Shown: in pieces, positions 22,948 through 31,961 of the stretch | How positions within the stretch are numbered: the first letter of the stretch is position 1 | How the letters are laid out: every line of letters starts with the position of its first letter | Source of the DNA: Streptomyces sp. NBC_00425 | Lineage (GTDB): Bacteria; Actinomycetota; Actinomycetes; Streptomycetales; Streptomycetaceae | Length of the DNA stretch: 64,000 nt | Assembly (NCBI RefSeq): GCF_036030735.1 | Contig: NZ_CP107928.1 | Coordinates: 868,001 to 932,000, forward strand | Reading direction: 5' to 3' | The notes under the pieces: generated by a model | What the model was told of the DNA's origin: nothing | Database searches by the model: none | The model's input: only the letters and a program-made list of their open reading frames with translations | Position numbers and translations under genes: made by a program

Positions 22948-24258
22948 GTGATCACCGATCCCGCCCTGGCCACCCGCCGGGCGCACGCCGTGCGCACGCC
23001 TCATGCCGCATCCGCCCTCGCCGCGGCACGACCGGCGAGTCCCGGTGCGCGCACCGGCGCAGCAGCACGGACGCTGTCGCCGTCGGCGTCGCCGAGCACT
23101 CTGGACGCCCTGTTCGCCCAGGTGGCCCAGCGCCACCCGGACGCCGTCGCCGTCCAGGACGCCCGCGGTGAACTGCGTTTCGCCGCAGCCGAGTCGTGGG
23201 CCGCACGGCTGGCATCGGTCCTGGTGCACCGCGGGGTCCAACTCGGCGATCCGGTGATCATCCACTGCGACGACCACCGGCAGGCGCTGACGGCGCAGTT
23301 GGCAGTCCTGAAGGCGGGAGGCGTGTGCGTGCCCGCCCCGCACGGCCTCGGCCGATCGGAACTGCGCGGCATCGCCGCGGTCAGCGGCGCCTCGACCGTG
23401 CTGTGCAGCCGTTCCACCCAGGAGGCCTGGCCGCGGCGGTACACCACCCTCTCGCTCGACGACGACGACACCCGTCGGCGGATCACCGCTCAGCGGCTGG
23501 AGCCGGCGCTGCCCCTTTCGCACTCCAGGGAGGCCGCCTACCTGCTGGTCCACGACGGCGGCCGGCAAGGACCCACCGGGCATCTGGTCGACCACCACGC
23601 CTGGCGGCTCGCCGTGGCCGAGCGGATCCGGACGGCGGGCCCCGCACCCCGGCGGGTCTTCGTGGCCGGGCCGCCGGCCGGCCCGCGCGCGTTGTCCGCG
23701 ATGTGGTGGGCGTTCGCCGGCGGAGGGTCGCTGCGCACCCTGCCGGGTACGGGAACGTCAGCGCAGCGCGACGGGACGGTGTCCGCCGCCGTGTTCAGCC
23801 CGGAGGAGTACGACGCCCTCGTGGACGTCCTGCCCGTCCGGCCGCGGCTGGTGCAGCTCGTCGGCGGGCCCGTGCCGAGCGATCTCGTGGCCCGGCACTT
23901 CACCGCCCTGCCCGGCACCCGGCTGCGTGCCGACTTCTCACCTGCGGACGGCGCCCTGCCCTGGATCTCCCGGGAGTTCACGGCGGCCGGCGGGGCGACT
24001 TCCTGGACGGGTACGCTCGGCGCCCCGCTGCCCCAGGTGCAGGTGAGCGTGGTGGACGGCCGAGGCCGGCCGCTGGCGGACGGGCAGACCGGTGAGCTGT
24101 GCGCCGCCGGCCGCGCTCTCCCCTTCGACACCGTCCGCCGCCCCGGGCGCGCTCTGCCGGCCTGGCAGGAGGCTCCGCTGCTGCGGTCCGGAATGTCGGG
24201 TCGACGCCTGCCCGGCGGCGAACTCGAACTGGTCGAACCGCCGACGGCGGCCACCTGA
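22948..24258 (+). CDS. degenerate stand-alone adenylation-domain-like protein
   Basis: A 436-residue protein whose residues about 50-130 resemble the start of an NRPS A domain (LDALFAQVAQRHPDAVAVQD, then AVLKAGGVCVPA). The later core motifs are destroyed: the P-loop position reads LVHDGGRQGPTGHL instead of TSGSTGxPKG, no YGPTE is seen, and the YRTGD/lysine C-terminal subdomain is absent or unrecognisable, although GQTGELCAAG still echoes motif A6. Adenylation activity is therefore unlikely. It starts with GTG after GGAGG and follows the XRE regulator by 139 bases on the same strand. It could be a decaying gene or a scaffold or partner protein for the cluster's A domains. The frame is intact over 1.3 kb, which argues against simple decay. 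Confidence 0.75.
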   Translation: MITDPALATRRAHAVRTPHAASALAAARPASPGARTGAAARTLSPSASPSTLDALFAQVAQRHPDAVAVQDARGELRFAAAESWAARLASVLVHRGVQLGDPVIIHCDDHRQALTAQLAVLKAGGVCVPAPHGLGRSELRGIAAVSGASTVLCSRSTQEAWPRRYTTLSLDDDDTRRRITAQRLEPALPLSHSREAAYLLVHDGGRQGPTGHLVDHHAWRLAVAERIRTAGPAPRRVFVAGPPAGPRALSAMWWAFAGGGSLRTLPGTGTSAQRDGTVSAAVFSPEEYDALVDVLPVRPRLVQLVGGPVPSDLVARHFTALPGTRLRADFSPADGALPWISREFTAAGGATSWTGTLGAPLPQVQVSVVDGRGRPLADGQTGELCAAGRALPFDTVRRPGRALPAWQEAPLLRSGMSGRRLPGGELELVEPPTAAT

Positions 24259-24367
24259 TCCAGGGTTCTCCAACCCGTCGTGCGTGCGGGGAACCTCCGA
24301 CGCTCCCCCCGTCCCGCCTGGGCAAAAGAGCGTGGCGGGTTCCCGCCGCCCCTGGCAGACTGTCGCC

Positions 24368-24817
24368 ATGCCGGAAGAGGATCTCGAGACGGTGCAGCGC
24401 GAGCTCACCGGGACCCGCGCGGAGCGCGACGCCCTACGACGAGAACTCGGCGATCTGAGAGCCTGGCTGTGCATCGAACTCGGCATCGGCCGGGCGGAGC
24501 CGAGCCGGCACGAGTCCACCGATCTCGGCGTCGCCACGGACGCCGAGATCGTCGGCGAAGTCCGACGCCTCCGGGACGAGTTGGCGCGATGCACGTCGGC
24601 GGAGGAGACGGACGACCGGCGGTGGTCGGGAATCGATGTCCTGATCATGGACGGCCGCAGGATCCACGCGGTCCAGGCCGTCCGCACCGAGTTCGGCACG
24701 AGCCTTCAGCTGGCCGTGGAACTGCTCAGCGAGCGGTACACCCGACTGCGACGCAGGTACCCCGACCGCTTCGGTGAGAGCGCGGACACCTACTGGGACG
24801 GCTTCCGGTCCTTCTGA
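24368..24817 (+). CDS. uncharacterised coiled-coil-type protein
   Basis: A 149-residue protein I do not recognise. The N-terminal 45 residues are Glu/Arg/Leu-rich and look like a short coiled coil (ETVQRELTGTRAERDALRRE). The C-terminal part contains RRIHAVQAVRTEFG followed by an amphipathic helix, loosely like the ligand-free helical hairpin of L7/L12 C-terminal domains, which is only a weak resemblance. The start was chosen at the ATG beginning MPEEDLE, where coding-like composition begins. It stands alone between the A-like gene and a convergent ABM-type gene. Confidence 0.65.
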   Translation: MPEEDLETVQRELTGTRAERDALRRELGDLRAWLCIELGIGRAEPSRHESTDLGVATDAEIVGEVRRLRDELARCTSAEETDDRRWSGIDVLIMDGRRIHAVQAVRTEFGTSLQLAVELLSERYTRLRRRYPDRFGESADTYWDGFRSF

Positions 24818-24831
24818 CGGTTCCCCGGGGC

Positions 24832-25185
24832 CTACGCCCGCGTGAACCCATGGCTCCGCTCCACTTTCGCCACGTGCAGCGTGTAGTTCTCGTACCACTC
24901 GGCTCGCCCGCGCTCCTGCGCCGCGCGGTGCTCGGCATGGGAGCGCCACCGCGTGAGGGCGTCGCCGTCGCGGAAGTACCCGACGGTGATGCCGAGCCCG
25001 CCCGGAGTCTGCGCGTGATCCATCCCCAGATACCCCGGGACGTCCTTCACGAGCTCTTCCATGCGTGCGCTGGTCTCGCTGTATCCGCTCTGGTCCTGGG
25101 TTCGCACCGTGGTGAAGACGGCCACGTAGTAGGGGGGTTCATAGGCCTGGACCGGCACGACAGTCGCTTCCGGGTGATCGCTCAT
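24832..25185 (-). CDS. ABM-type dimeric alpha-beta barrel protein
   Basis: A 117-residue protein of the antibiotic-biosynthesis-monooxygenase-like fold. It has YYVAVFTTVRT at the first strand, a helix ending ELVKDVPGYLGMDHA, then GGLGITVGYFRDGDALTRWRSHAEHRAAQERGRAEWYENY, the usual order for these small barrels. Members include cofactor-free oxygenases and heme-degrading enzymes, but many have no known function. It stops 14 bases after the convergent upstream gene and stands alone. Confidence 0.8.
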   Translation of the reverse strand: MSDHPEATVVPVQAYEPPYYVAVFTTVRTQDQSGYSETSARMEELVKDVPGYLGMDHAQTPGGLGITVGYFRDGDALTRWRSHAEHRAAQERGRAEWYENYTLHVAKVERSHGFTRA

Positions 25186-25323
25186 GGCACCACCGTAGGG
25201 CGGGATCCGCCGACGGTCAGCGGCTTTCCCGCACGGGACGCCTGACGGATCCGACGCCTGACCGAGCCGACAGCCGACCGAGCCGACGACGCGGAGCACG
25301 ACACCGTGGACCCGGGCCGGGCG

Positions 25324-26367
25324 TCAGTGCGGGGGCTGGGCGGGGAGGGAGTCGGGGGGCGGAGTGCCGCGTTCGGCCCTGGCCGCGTCGGCGAGGGCCG
25401 CGGCGGCGGCTTCGGCAGCCTGTGCCGTGTCGTCGGCGGCCTGGGCGGCCATGTCGTCCGCGGGCCGCTCGCGGGTGGCCGGAGACGGCGGCAGCACCTC
25501 GCTGAAGGCGCGGGACACACCTTGGAGCGCGGAGGTGATCTCGCTGGGGATCACCCAGAAGTTGTTGCCCGAGCCCTGCGCGAGCTGGGGCAGCGTCTGG
25601 AGGTACTGGTAGGCGAGCAGCTTGGGGTCGGGGTCGTTGCGATGGACGGCCTGGAACACCTCGTCGATGGCCCGGGACTGGCCCTCGGCCTGGAGGATCG
25701 CAGCGGTGCGGTTGCCCTCCGCACGCAGGACGGCGGCCTGTTTGTCGCCTTCCGCGGTGAGGATCTGTGACTGGCGCTGCCCCTCGGCCCCGAGAATCGC
25801 CGCCCGCTTGTCCCGTTCCGCGCGCATCTGCTTCTGCATCGCGTCCTTGATGCTCTGCGGGGGGTCGATGGCCTTGATCTCCACCCGGTTGACCCGCAGC
25901 CCCCATTTCCCGGTGGCCTCGTCCAGCACGCCCCGGAGCTGGCTGTTGATGGTGTCCCGTGAGGTGAGCGTCTTCTCCAGGTCCATGGATCCCACGACAT
26001 TGCGCAGGGTGGTGACGGTGAGCTGCTCGACCGCCTGGAGGAAGTTGGCGATCTCGTAGAAGGCCGCTCGCGGATCCGTGACCTGGAAGTAGAGGACGGT
26101 GTCGATCTCGACGACCAGGTTGTCCTCGGTGATGACCGGTTGCGGTTTGAAGGAGACGACCTGTTCCCGCAGGTCGATCACCCCGTGCACGCGGTCGATG
26201 TACGGGATGACGAAGTTGAGGCCGGGATTCAGGGTCCGGAGGTAGCGGCCGAGCCGTTCGACGTTGCGGGCGCGCGCCTGGGGCACGATGCGCACCGCCC
26301 GCACCACGGTGAAGACCGCGAACAGGGCGACGAGCAGGCCGGCAATCAAGAACGCCGAGGTTTCCAT
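25324..26367 (-). CDS. SPFH/stomatin-family membrane protein
   Basis: A 347-residue protein with one N-terminal membrane helix (FLIAGLLVALFAVFTVVRAV) followed by an SPFH/PHB domain (about 25-190), an Ala/Glu/Gln-rich helical coiled coil with repeated AILxAEGxxQ units (about 195-245), and a Pro/Ala-rich tail. Such proteins form ring-shaped membrane microdomain scaffolds and typically pair with NfeD. The nfeD gene is immediately upstream with four bases between stop and start, so the two are coupled. Likely a QmcA/stomatin-type homologue involved in membrane organisation. Confidence 0.92.
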   Translation of the reverse strand: METSAFLIAGLLVALFAVFTVVRAVRIVPQARARNVERLGRYLRTLNPGLNFVIPYIDRVHGVIDLREQVVSFKPQPVITEDNLVVEIDTVLYFQVTDPRAAFYEIANFLQAVEQLTVTTLRNVVGSMDLEKTLTSRDTINSQLRGVLDEATGKWGLRVNRVEIKAIDPPQSIKDAMQKQMRAERDKRAAILGAEGQRQSQILTAEGDKQAAVLRAEGNRTAAILQAEGQSRAIDEVFQAVHRNDPDPKLLAYQYLQTLPQLAQGSGNNFWVIPSEITSALQGVSRAFSEVLPPSPATRERPADDMAAQAADDTAQAAEAAAAALADAARAERGTPPPDSLPAQPPH

Positions 26368-26371
26368 GGTT

Positions 26372-26803
26372 TCAGTCCCGGGGGTAGACGATCGCGGTGG
26401 CTCCGTTGATCTCTATGACGTCGACGGTTCGTCCGGCAGGGATCACCAGCGTTTCGTCGTAGGCGCGGGCCGTCCATTCGTCGCCGTCGATACGGACCCT
26501 GCCGCCCAGGCCCGTCACCTCCGAGACGACGAAGGCACCCTTGCCGATCAGGGCGTCCACGCCGAACCGTGCCGCTTGCGGCTGCAGCAGGTGGCGCAAC
26601 GCGATGGGGCGTACGAACATCACCGTGGCCGCGGCGACGACGGTGAACACCACGAACTGGAGGGGCAGGGGCAGCCCGACCGCCGCGGAACCCGCCGTGA
26701 CCAGCGCGGCCGCACTCAGCATCCCGAGCGCCGCGGTCAGCGTGAAGATCTCCACCACAGCCAGAACCGCTGCGATGATCAACCAGATCAGCCATGGATC
26801 CAT
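26372..26803 (-). CDS. NfeD-family membrane protein
   Basis: A 143-residue short NfeD protein with two or three N-terminal membrane segments (WLIWLIIAAVLAVVEIF; LPLQFVVFTVVAAATVMFV) and a C-terminal OB-fold-like domain (GKGAFVVSEVTGLGGRVRI to DVIEINGATAIVYPRD). The start at MDPWLIW has AGAGG upstream. It is the first gene of a two-gene operon with the stomatin-type protein, the usual NfeD-SPFH arrangement. Confidence 0.9.
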   Translation of the reverse strand: MDPWLIWLIIAAVLAVVEIFTLTAALGMLSAAALVTAGSAAVGLPLPLQFVVFTVVAAATVMFVRPIALRHLLQPQAARFGVDALIGKGAFVVSEVTGLGGRVRIDGDEWTARAYDETLVIPAGRTVDVIEINGATAIVYPRD

Positions 26804-27118
26804 GACGTGCCTCTTCTGACCGGTGCGGGCATGATTGGGCGGACTCCCACCATTGGACCTCGAAACGGGACAGCTCAGGTAGCCCTGCGCAGGCAATCCC
26901 CGGCGATCCGTCGAAGACGGTCCGCCCGAGACGCTCCCGGACCGACCGCTTCACACCTTTTACAGGGGTTCTACCCACCCTGGGAAGATCACTCCACCCA
27001 TCCGGTGACCCGTGACGCGCCGGGGCGTGGCACCGGGTCGCGCTCCGGACCGGGCGGCGCCGGTCGGCGCGGGGCGGGCGGTGGATCACACCGGCGGACT
27101 CTTCGGTAACGTGAGGTC
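26804..27118. other. divergent intergenic region, nfeD/rnj
   Basis: A 315-base gene-free stretch between the divergent nfeD and RNase J genes. It must hold both promoters, but I see no clear -35/-10 pair, palindrome or coding signal. GTGAGG lies just before the RNase J ATG. Confidence 0.5.
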
Positions 27119-28804
27119 ATGAGCCATCCGCACCCAGAACTCAAAGCCGCCCCGCCGTTGCCCGAAGGCGGGCTGAGGGTCACCGCCTTGGGCGGCTTGG
27201 GCGAAATCGGTCGCAACATGACCGTCTTCGAGCATGCCGGCAAGCTGTTGATCGTGGACTGCGGTGTGCTGTTCCCCGAGGAGAACCAGCCCGGGGTGGA
27301 CGTGATCCTTCCGGACTTCACCTCGATCCGGCACCGTCTGGACGACATCGTCGGCATCGTGCTCACCCACGGCCATGAGGACCACATCGGCGGCGTGCCC
27401 TATCTGCTGAGGGAGCGGACGGACATGCCGGTCGTCGGCTCGAAACTCACCCTCGCGTTCCTGGAGGCCAAGCTCAAGGAGCACGGCATCCGCCCCCGCA
27501 CGGTGCGCGTGCGCGAGGGCGACCGGCGCCGCTTCGGTCCGTTCGACTGTGAGTTCGTCGCGGTCAACCACTCCATCCCGGACAGTCTCGCCGTCGCGAT
27601 CCGCACCGGCGCCGGGATGGTGCTGCACACCGGCGACTTCAAGATGGACCAGTTCCCCCTGGACGACCGGATCACGGACCTGCGCGCCTTCGCCCGCCTC
27701 GGCGAGGAGGGCGTGGACCTGTTCCTCACCGACTCCACCAACGCCGAGGTCCCCGGCTTCACCACCTCCGAACGCGAACTGAACCCCGCGATCGAGCAGG
27801 TCATGCGCACCGCGCCCCGCCGGGTCATCGTCTCCAGCTTCGCCAGCCATGTGCACCGCATCCAGCAGGTCCTGGACGCCGCCCACCAGCACGGCCGCAA
27901 GGTGGCCTTCGTGGGCCGTTCGATGGTCCGCAACATGGGCATCGCCCGCGACCTCGGCTATCTCAAGGTCCCGTCGGGCCTGATCGTGAACGCCAAGGAG
28001 CTGGAGAAGCTGCCGGACCACCGGATCACCCTGGTGTGCACGGGCTCCCAGGGCGAGCCGATGGCCGCGCTGTCGCGGATGGCCAACCGCGACCACGCGA
28101 TCCGCATCGGCAAGGGCGACACCGTCCTGCTCGCCAGCTCCCTCATCCCCGGCAACGAGAACGCCATCTACCGGGTGATCAACGGCCTGACCCGCTGGGG
28201 CGCCAACGTCGTCCACAAGGGCAACGCCAAGGTGCACGTCTCCGGTCACGCCAGCGCCGGGGAACTCGTCTACTGCTACAACATCGTCCGTCCCCGCAAC
28301 GTCATGCCCGTCCACGGCGAGTTCCGCCACCTGCGGGCCAACGCCGACCTCGCCGTCCGCACCGGCGTCGACCCGGACCGCGTCGTCATCGCGGAGGACG
28401 GCGTCGTCGTCGACCTCGTCGACGGCCGTGCCTCGATCACCGGCAAGGTGCCCGCCGGCAACGTCTACGTGGACGGCATGGAGGTCGGCGGCGCGACCGA
28501 GGCGTCCCTGAAGGACCGGGTCACACTCGCCCAGGAGGGCGTCATCACGGTCGTCGCCATCGTCGACGCCGACACCGGCGCGCTCGCCGAGGCTCCCGAC
28601 TTCCTGGCCCGCGGCTTCGTCCACGACGACGCGACCTTCGAGCCGGTCATTCCGGTCATCGAGAAGACGCTGGCCAACGCGGCGCAGGAAGGCGTCGGCG
28701 ACGCGCACCAGCTCGAACAGCTGATCGCCCGCGCCGTCGCCAACTGGGCCTTCCGTACGCACCGGCGCAGGCCGCTGATCATCCCGGTCATCATCGACGC
28801 CTGA
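27119..28804 (+). CDS. rnj: ribonuclease J
   Basis: A 561-residue metallo-beta-lactamase/beta-CASP ribonuclease, the usual length for RNase J. The zinc motif HGHEDH is at 84-89, the second His region is VNHSIPDSLAV, and the beta-CASP part contains SSFASHVHR and GSQGEPMAALSRM. HVSGHASAGE and MPVHGEFRHL follow. It processes and degrades mRNA from the 5' end. In streptomycetes it usually follows dapA; here the upstream neighbour is nfeD, divergent. A stem-loop follows the stop. Confidence 0.96.
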   Translation: MSHPHPELKAAPPLPEGGLRVTALGGLGEIGRNMTVFEHAGKLLIVDCGVLFPEENQPGVDVILPDFTSIRHRLDDIVGIVLTHGHEDHIGGVPYLLRERTDMPVVGSKLTLAFLEAKLKEHGIRPRTVRVREGDRRRFGPFDCEFVAVNHSIPDSLAVAIRTGAGMVLHTGDFKMDQFPLDDRITDLRAFARLGEEGVDLFLTDSTNAEVPGFTTSERELNPAIEQVMRTAPRRVIVSSFASHVHRIQQVLDAAHQHGRKVAFVGRSMVRNMGIARDLGYLKVPSGLIVNAKELEKLPDHRITLVCTGSQGEPMAALSRMANRDHAIRIGKGDTVLLASSLIPGNENAIYRVINGLTRWGANVVHKGNAKVHVSGHASAGELVYCYNIVRPRNVMPVHGEFRHLRANADLAVRTGVDPDRVVIAEDGVVVDLVDGRASITGKVPAGNVYVDGMEVGGATEASLKDRVTLAQEGVITVVAIVDADTGALAEAPDFLARGFVHDDATFEPVIPVIEKTLANAAQEGVGDAHQLEQLIARAVANWAFRTHRRRPLIIPVIIDA

Positions 28805-28840
28805 TCGGGACCGCCGCCCCGGTCCGCCGATCCTCCGATC

Positions 28841-28864
28841 CCCCGCTCCCCCGTCGGAGCGGGG
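28841..28864 (+). terminator. terminator-like stem-loop after rnj
   Basis: The arms CCCCGCTCC (28841-28849) and GGAGCGGGG (28856-28864) are exact complements around a six-base loop, 37 bases after the RNase J stop. Confidence 0.6.
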
Positions 28865-29047
28865 CATCCGTCGCTCCGGCTCCACCGCTCGCCCGCCGAG
28901 GCAACGATCACCGCACCGGCGCCACGCCGTCACCACACCGGCCGCGCCGCCCCGGCAGTTGGGCCACGCTGCGGGCCGGGGCGGCGTGGCCGGCGGCGCG
29001 GAAGCCTCGTCAAACACCAGAACGTCACGACCCCGAAAGGTGAACGG

Positions 29048-29809
29048 ATGGGCCTGCGCTTCGAGGAGATCGACTGGCAGCCGACGCCCATGGGCGAGAT
29101 CAGTCTGCGGCGCCGCCGCCACCCGGTCTCGGGCGAGGACGTGTACGAGGTGAAGCTCGGCGACGAGTTCCTGATGTCCAGTCTCTTCACCGCCGGCGAG
29201 ATCGCGCTCACGGAACTCGGACTGGCCGAGCTGCCGGACACCGACGGGCCCGAACTGGACGTGGCGGTCGGCGGGCTCGGGCTCGGCTACACCGCCCAGG
29301 CGGCCCTGGACGATCCCCGCGTCCGCTCGCTGACCGTCGTCGAAGCGCTCCCCGAGGTCATCGACTGGCACCGGCGGCACCTGGTCCCCCTCGGAGCCCG
29401 GCTGACCTCCGACGCCCGCTGCCGCCTGACGCACGGCGACTTCTTCGCGCTGGCCGCCGACCCCGTCGGCCTGGACCCCGAGACCCCGGGCCGTCTCTTC
29501 GACGCCATCCTGCTGGACGTCGACCACTCACCGCGTCACGTACTCCACCCACGCCATGCGGCCCTGTACCGGCCCGCCGGGCTGCGCGCCCTCGCCGCGC
29601 ACCTGCGCCCCGACGGGGTCTTCGCCCTGTGGTCGAACGATCCGCCCGACGAGCAGTTCATGTCCGCGCTCTCGGAGGTCTTCCCCCGCACGGCGGCTCG
29701 GGTCGTCGACTTCGACAACGCACGGCGGGACGGCACGTCGACCAACACGGTCTATGTGGCCCGCACGACGCCGGGCCCACCGTCCGCCGGCAAGGTCCCT
29801 TCCGGATAA
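29048..29809 (+). CDS. spermidine synthase-like methyltransferase-fold protein
   Basis: A 253-residue Rossmann-fold protein of the spermidine-synthase-like group. It shows DVAVGGLGLGYTAQAAL (nucleotide-binding glycine loop), VVEALPEVIDWHRRHL (acidic residue ending strand 2), and FDAILLDVDHSPRHVL. True spermidine synthases carry GGGDG; here the loop is GGLGLG and the polyamine-binding residues are not evident, so this is a relative of unknown substrate. The ATG has AAAGG upstream. The MarR gene follows after 35 bases on the same strand. Confidence 0.8.
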   Translation: MGLRFEEIDWQPTPMGEISLRRRRHPVSGEDVYEVKLGDEFLMSSLFTAGEIALTELGLAELPDTDGPELDVAVGGLGLGYTAQAALDDPRVRSLTVVEALPEVIDWHRRHLVPLGARLTSDARCRLTHGDFFALAADPVGLDPETPGRLFDAILLDVDHSPRHVLHPRHAALYRPAGLRALAAHLRPDGVFALWSNDPPDEQFMSALSEVFPRTAARVVDFDNARRDGTSTNTVYVARTTPGPPSAGKVPSG

Positions 29810-29844
29810 TCCGCCACGGATCCAGTTGTCCTACCCTGGCAGGC

Positions 29845-30330
29845 ATGACCGCCATGGCGCCCGCGCGCACCGAACCGGACCTGTCGTTCCTCCTCGACCA
29901 CACCAGTCACGTCCTGCGCAGCAAGATGTCCGCCGCACTCGCCGAGATCGGCCTGACGTCCCGCATGCACTGCGTGCTCGTCCACGCCCTGGAGGAGGAG
30001 CGGACCCAGGCACAGCTCGCCGAGATCGGCGACATGGACAAGACGACGATGGTGGTGACGGTGGACGCTCTGGAGGCGGCGGGCCTGGCCGAACGCCGCC
30101 CCTCCCGCACGGACCGGCGGGCCCGGATCATCGCGGTGACCGACGACGGCGCGCGCGTCGCCCGGCAGAGCCAGGAGATCGTCGACCGTGTGCACCGCGA
30201 CGCCCTGGCCACGCTGCCCGGCGGCGACCGGGATGTCCTCCTGCGCGCCCTGAAGCACCTGGTCGGCGACGGTCTGGCGCATCCCGTCGAGGCTCCTCGC
30301 GCCGCCCGGCGGGCGCGCCAGGCCAAGTGA
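29845..30330 (+). CDS. MarR-family regulator
   Basis: A 161-residue winged-helix protein with the MarR core: RMHCVLVHALEE, AQLAEIGDMDKTTMVVTVDA (recognition helix), GLAERRPSRTDRRARIIAVTDDG (wing). MarR proteins are dimeric repressors released by small phenolic or drug-like ligands. The downstream EmrB-type exporter gene is on the same strand 99 bases away, and an inverted repeat lies in that gap, so local control of the pump is likely. Confidence 0.9.
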   Translation: MTAMAPARTEPDLSFLLDHTSHVLRSKMSAALAEIGLTSRMHCVLVHALEEERTQAQLAEIGDMDKTTMVVTVDALEAAGLAERRPSRTDRRARIIAVTDDGARVARQSQEIVDRVHRDALATLPGGDRDVLLRALKHLVGDGLAHPVEAPRAARRARQAK

Positions 30331-30361
30331 GGAAGCAGAGGCAAATGTAAGACCGAAAGAA

Positions 30362-30381
30362 ATAGTCTGCAACGGAACTAT
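30362..30381. promoter_or_regulatory. inverted repeat before the exporter gene, candidate MarR operator
   Basis: ATAGT (30362-30366) and ACTAT (30377-30381) form an inverted repeat with a 10-base centre, 49 bases before the exporter GTG. The size fits a MarR dimer site; binding is inferred from position. Confidence 0.35.
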
Positions 30382-30429
30382 CTGTTACGGTCTCTCCTGT
30401 CGTCCCTTCCGACCGACAGGAGACATGTC

Positions 30430-31914
30430 GTGCCCACCGCATTCAGCTCCGCCCGCTCACCCGCCGCCGCGCACTCGCGCCGACTCGCGCTCGCCGTCGT
30501 CGCCACCGGAATGCTGATGATCGTCCTCGACGGCTCGATCGTCACCGTGGCGATGCCGGCCGTCCAGGGCGACCTGGGGTTCACCCCCGCCGGTCTGAGC
30601 TGGGTCGTGAACGCCTACCTCATCGCGTTCGGCAGCCTTCTCCTGCTGGCAGGCCGGCTCGGCGACCTGATCGGCCGCAGGCGTATGTTCCTGGCCGGCA
30701 CCGCCGTCTTCACCCTCGCCTCGCTGCTGGCCGGCCTGGCCACCTCGCCCGCGGCGCTGATCGCCGCCCGCTTCCTCCAGGGCATCGGCAGCGCGATGGC
30801 CTCCGCCGTCAGCCTGGGCATCCTCGTGACGCTGTTCACCGAATCCCGGGAGCGCGCCAGGGCCATCGCCGTCTTCAGCTTCACCGGCGCGGCCGGCGCA
30901 TCCATCGGCCAGGTCGCGGGCGGCGTACTCACCGACGCGCTCGACTGGCACTGGATCTTCTTCATCAACCTGCCGATCGGCGTCGCCGTCCTCTCGACCG
31001 CCGTACGCGTACTGCCGCGCGACGCAGGCCTGGGTCTCGCAGCGGGCGCGGACGCGCTGGGCGCCGCCCTGGTCACCGCCGGCCTGATGCTGGGCATCTA
31101 CGCCGTCGTCAAGGTCGAGGAACACGGCTGGACGTCGGGGCGGACCCTGGGCCTCGGCGCCCTCGCCGCCGTGCTGCTCACCGCGTTCCTCGTCCGTCAG
31201 GCCACCGCGAAGAACCCCTTGATGCCCCTGCGGATCTTCCGCTCGCGCAGCGTCCTGGCCGCCAACCTGGTCCAGATCCTGATGGTCGCCGCGCTCTTCT
31301 CCTTCCAGATCCTCGTCGCCCTCTATCTCCAGCAGGTCCTCGGATACGGAGCCGCCGAGACCGGCCTCGCGATGCTCCCGGCGGCCGCCGTCATCGGCGC
31401 CGTCTCGCTGGGGGTGTCCGCCCGGCTGGGCGCCCGGTTCGGCGAGCGCAACATCCTGCTGGCGGGCATCGTCGCCCTCGTCGGCGTCCTCGCCCTCCTC
31501 AGTCGTCTCCCCGTGCAGGCCGGTTACGCCGTCGACCTCCTGCCCGCCATGCTGCTCGCCGCGGGCTTCGGTCTCGCACTGCCGGCGTTGACCGCACTGG
31601 CCATGTCCGGCGCCGACGAGGAGGACGCCGGTCTCGCGTCCGGTCTCTTCAACACCACCCAGCAGATCGGCATGGCCCTCGGCGTCGCGGTCCTGTCGAC
31701 CCTGGCCGCCTCCCGCACCCGGAGTCTCGCAGCGAGCGGACGCACCACGGCCGAGGCGCTGACCGGCGGCTACCGGCTCGCCTTCGCGGTGGGAGCGGGG
31801 CTCCTGGTCATCGCCTTCGCCCTCGCGTTCACGATGCTGCGCCGCCCCGGCGGCCGGCCCGCCGTCGAGCCGGTCGCCGGCCCGCCGGCACCCACGCACG
31901 CAGCGGGCGTCTGA
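30430..31914 (+). CDS. MFS multidrug exporter, DHA2 (EmrB/QacA) type
   Basis: A 494-residue membrane protein with about 14 hydrophobic segments, the DHA2 layout. Motif A (GRLGDLIGRRRMFLAG), motif B (ARFLQGIGSAM), motif C-type GAAGASIGQVAGG and the signature LDGSIVTVAMPAVQGDL are visible. It is a proton-driven drug exporter of unknown substrate. The GTG start has AGGAG seven bases upstream. The MarR-type repressor gene is directly upstream. Confidence 0.93.
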   Translation: MPTAFSSARSPAAAHSRRLALAVVATGMLMIVLDGSIVTVAMPAVQGDLGFTPAGLSWVVNAYLIAFGSLLLLAGRLGDLIGRRRMFLAGTAVFTLASLLAGLATSPAALIAARFLQGIGSAMASAVSLGILVTLFTESRERARAIAVFSFTGAAGASIGQVAGGVLTDALDWHWIFFINLPIGVAVLSTAVRVLPRDAGLGLAAGADALGAALVTAGLMLGIYAVVKVEEHGWTSGRTLGLGALAAVLLTAFLVRQATAKNPLMPLRIFRSRSVLAANLVQILMVAALFSFQILVALYLQQVLGYGAAETGLAMLPAAAVIGAVSLGVSARLGARFGERNILLAGIVALVGVLALLSRLPVQAGYAVDLLPAMLLAAGFGLALPALTALAMSGADEEDAGLASGLFNTTQQIGMALGVAVLSTLAASRTRSLAASGRTTAEALTGGYRLAFAVGAGLLVIAFALAFTMLRRPGGRPAVEPVAGPPAPTHAAGV

Positions 31915-31961
31915 CCGCTCGCCCCGTCACCGAACCTCCGCCCACCGAAAGGCCGATCCCC

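Noticed and set aside
26804..27118. Possible small gene between nfeD and RNase J
   Set aside because: Short frames here lack ribosome sites and coding-like composition; the region is better read as divergent promoters.
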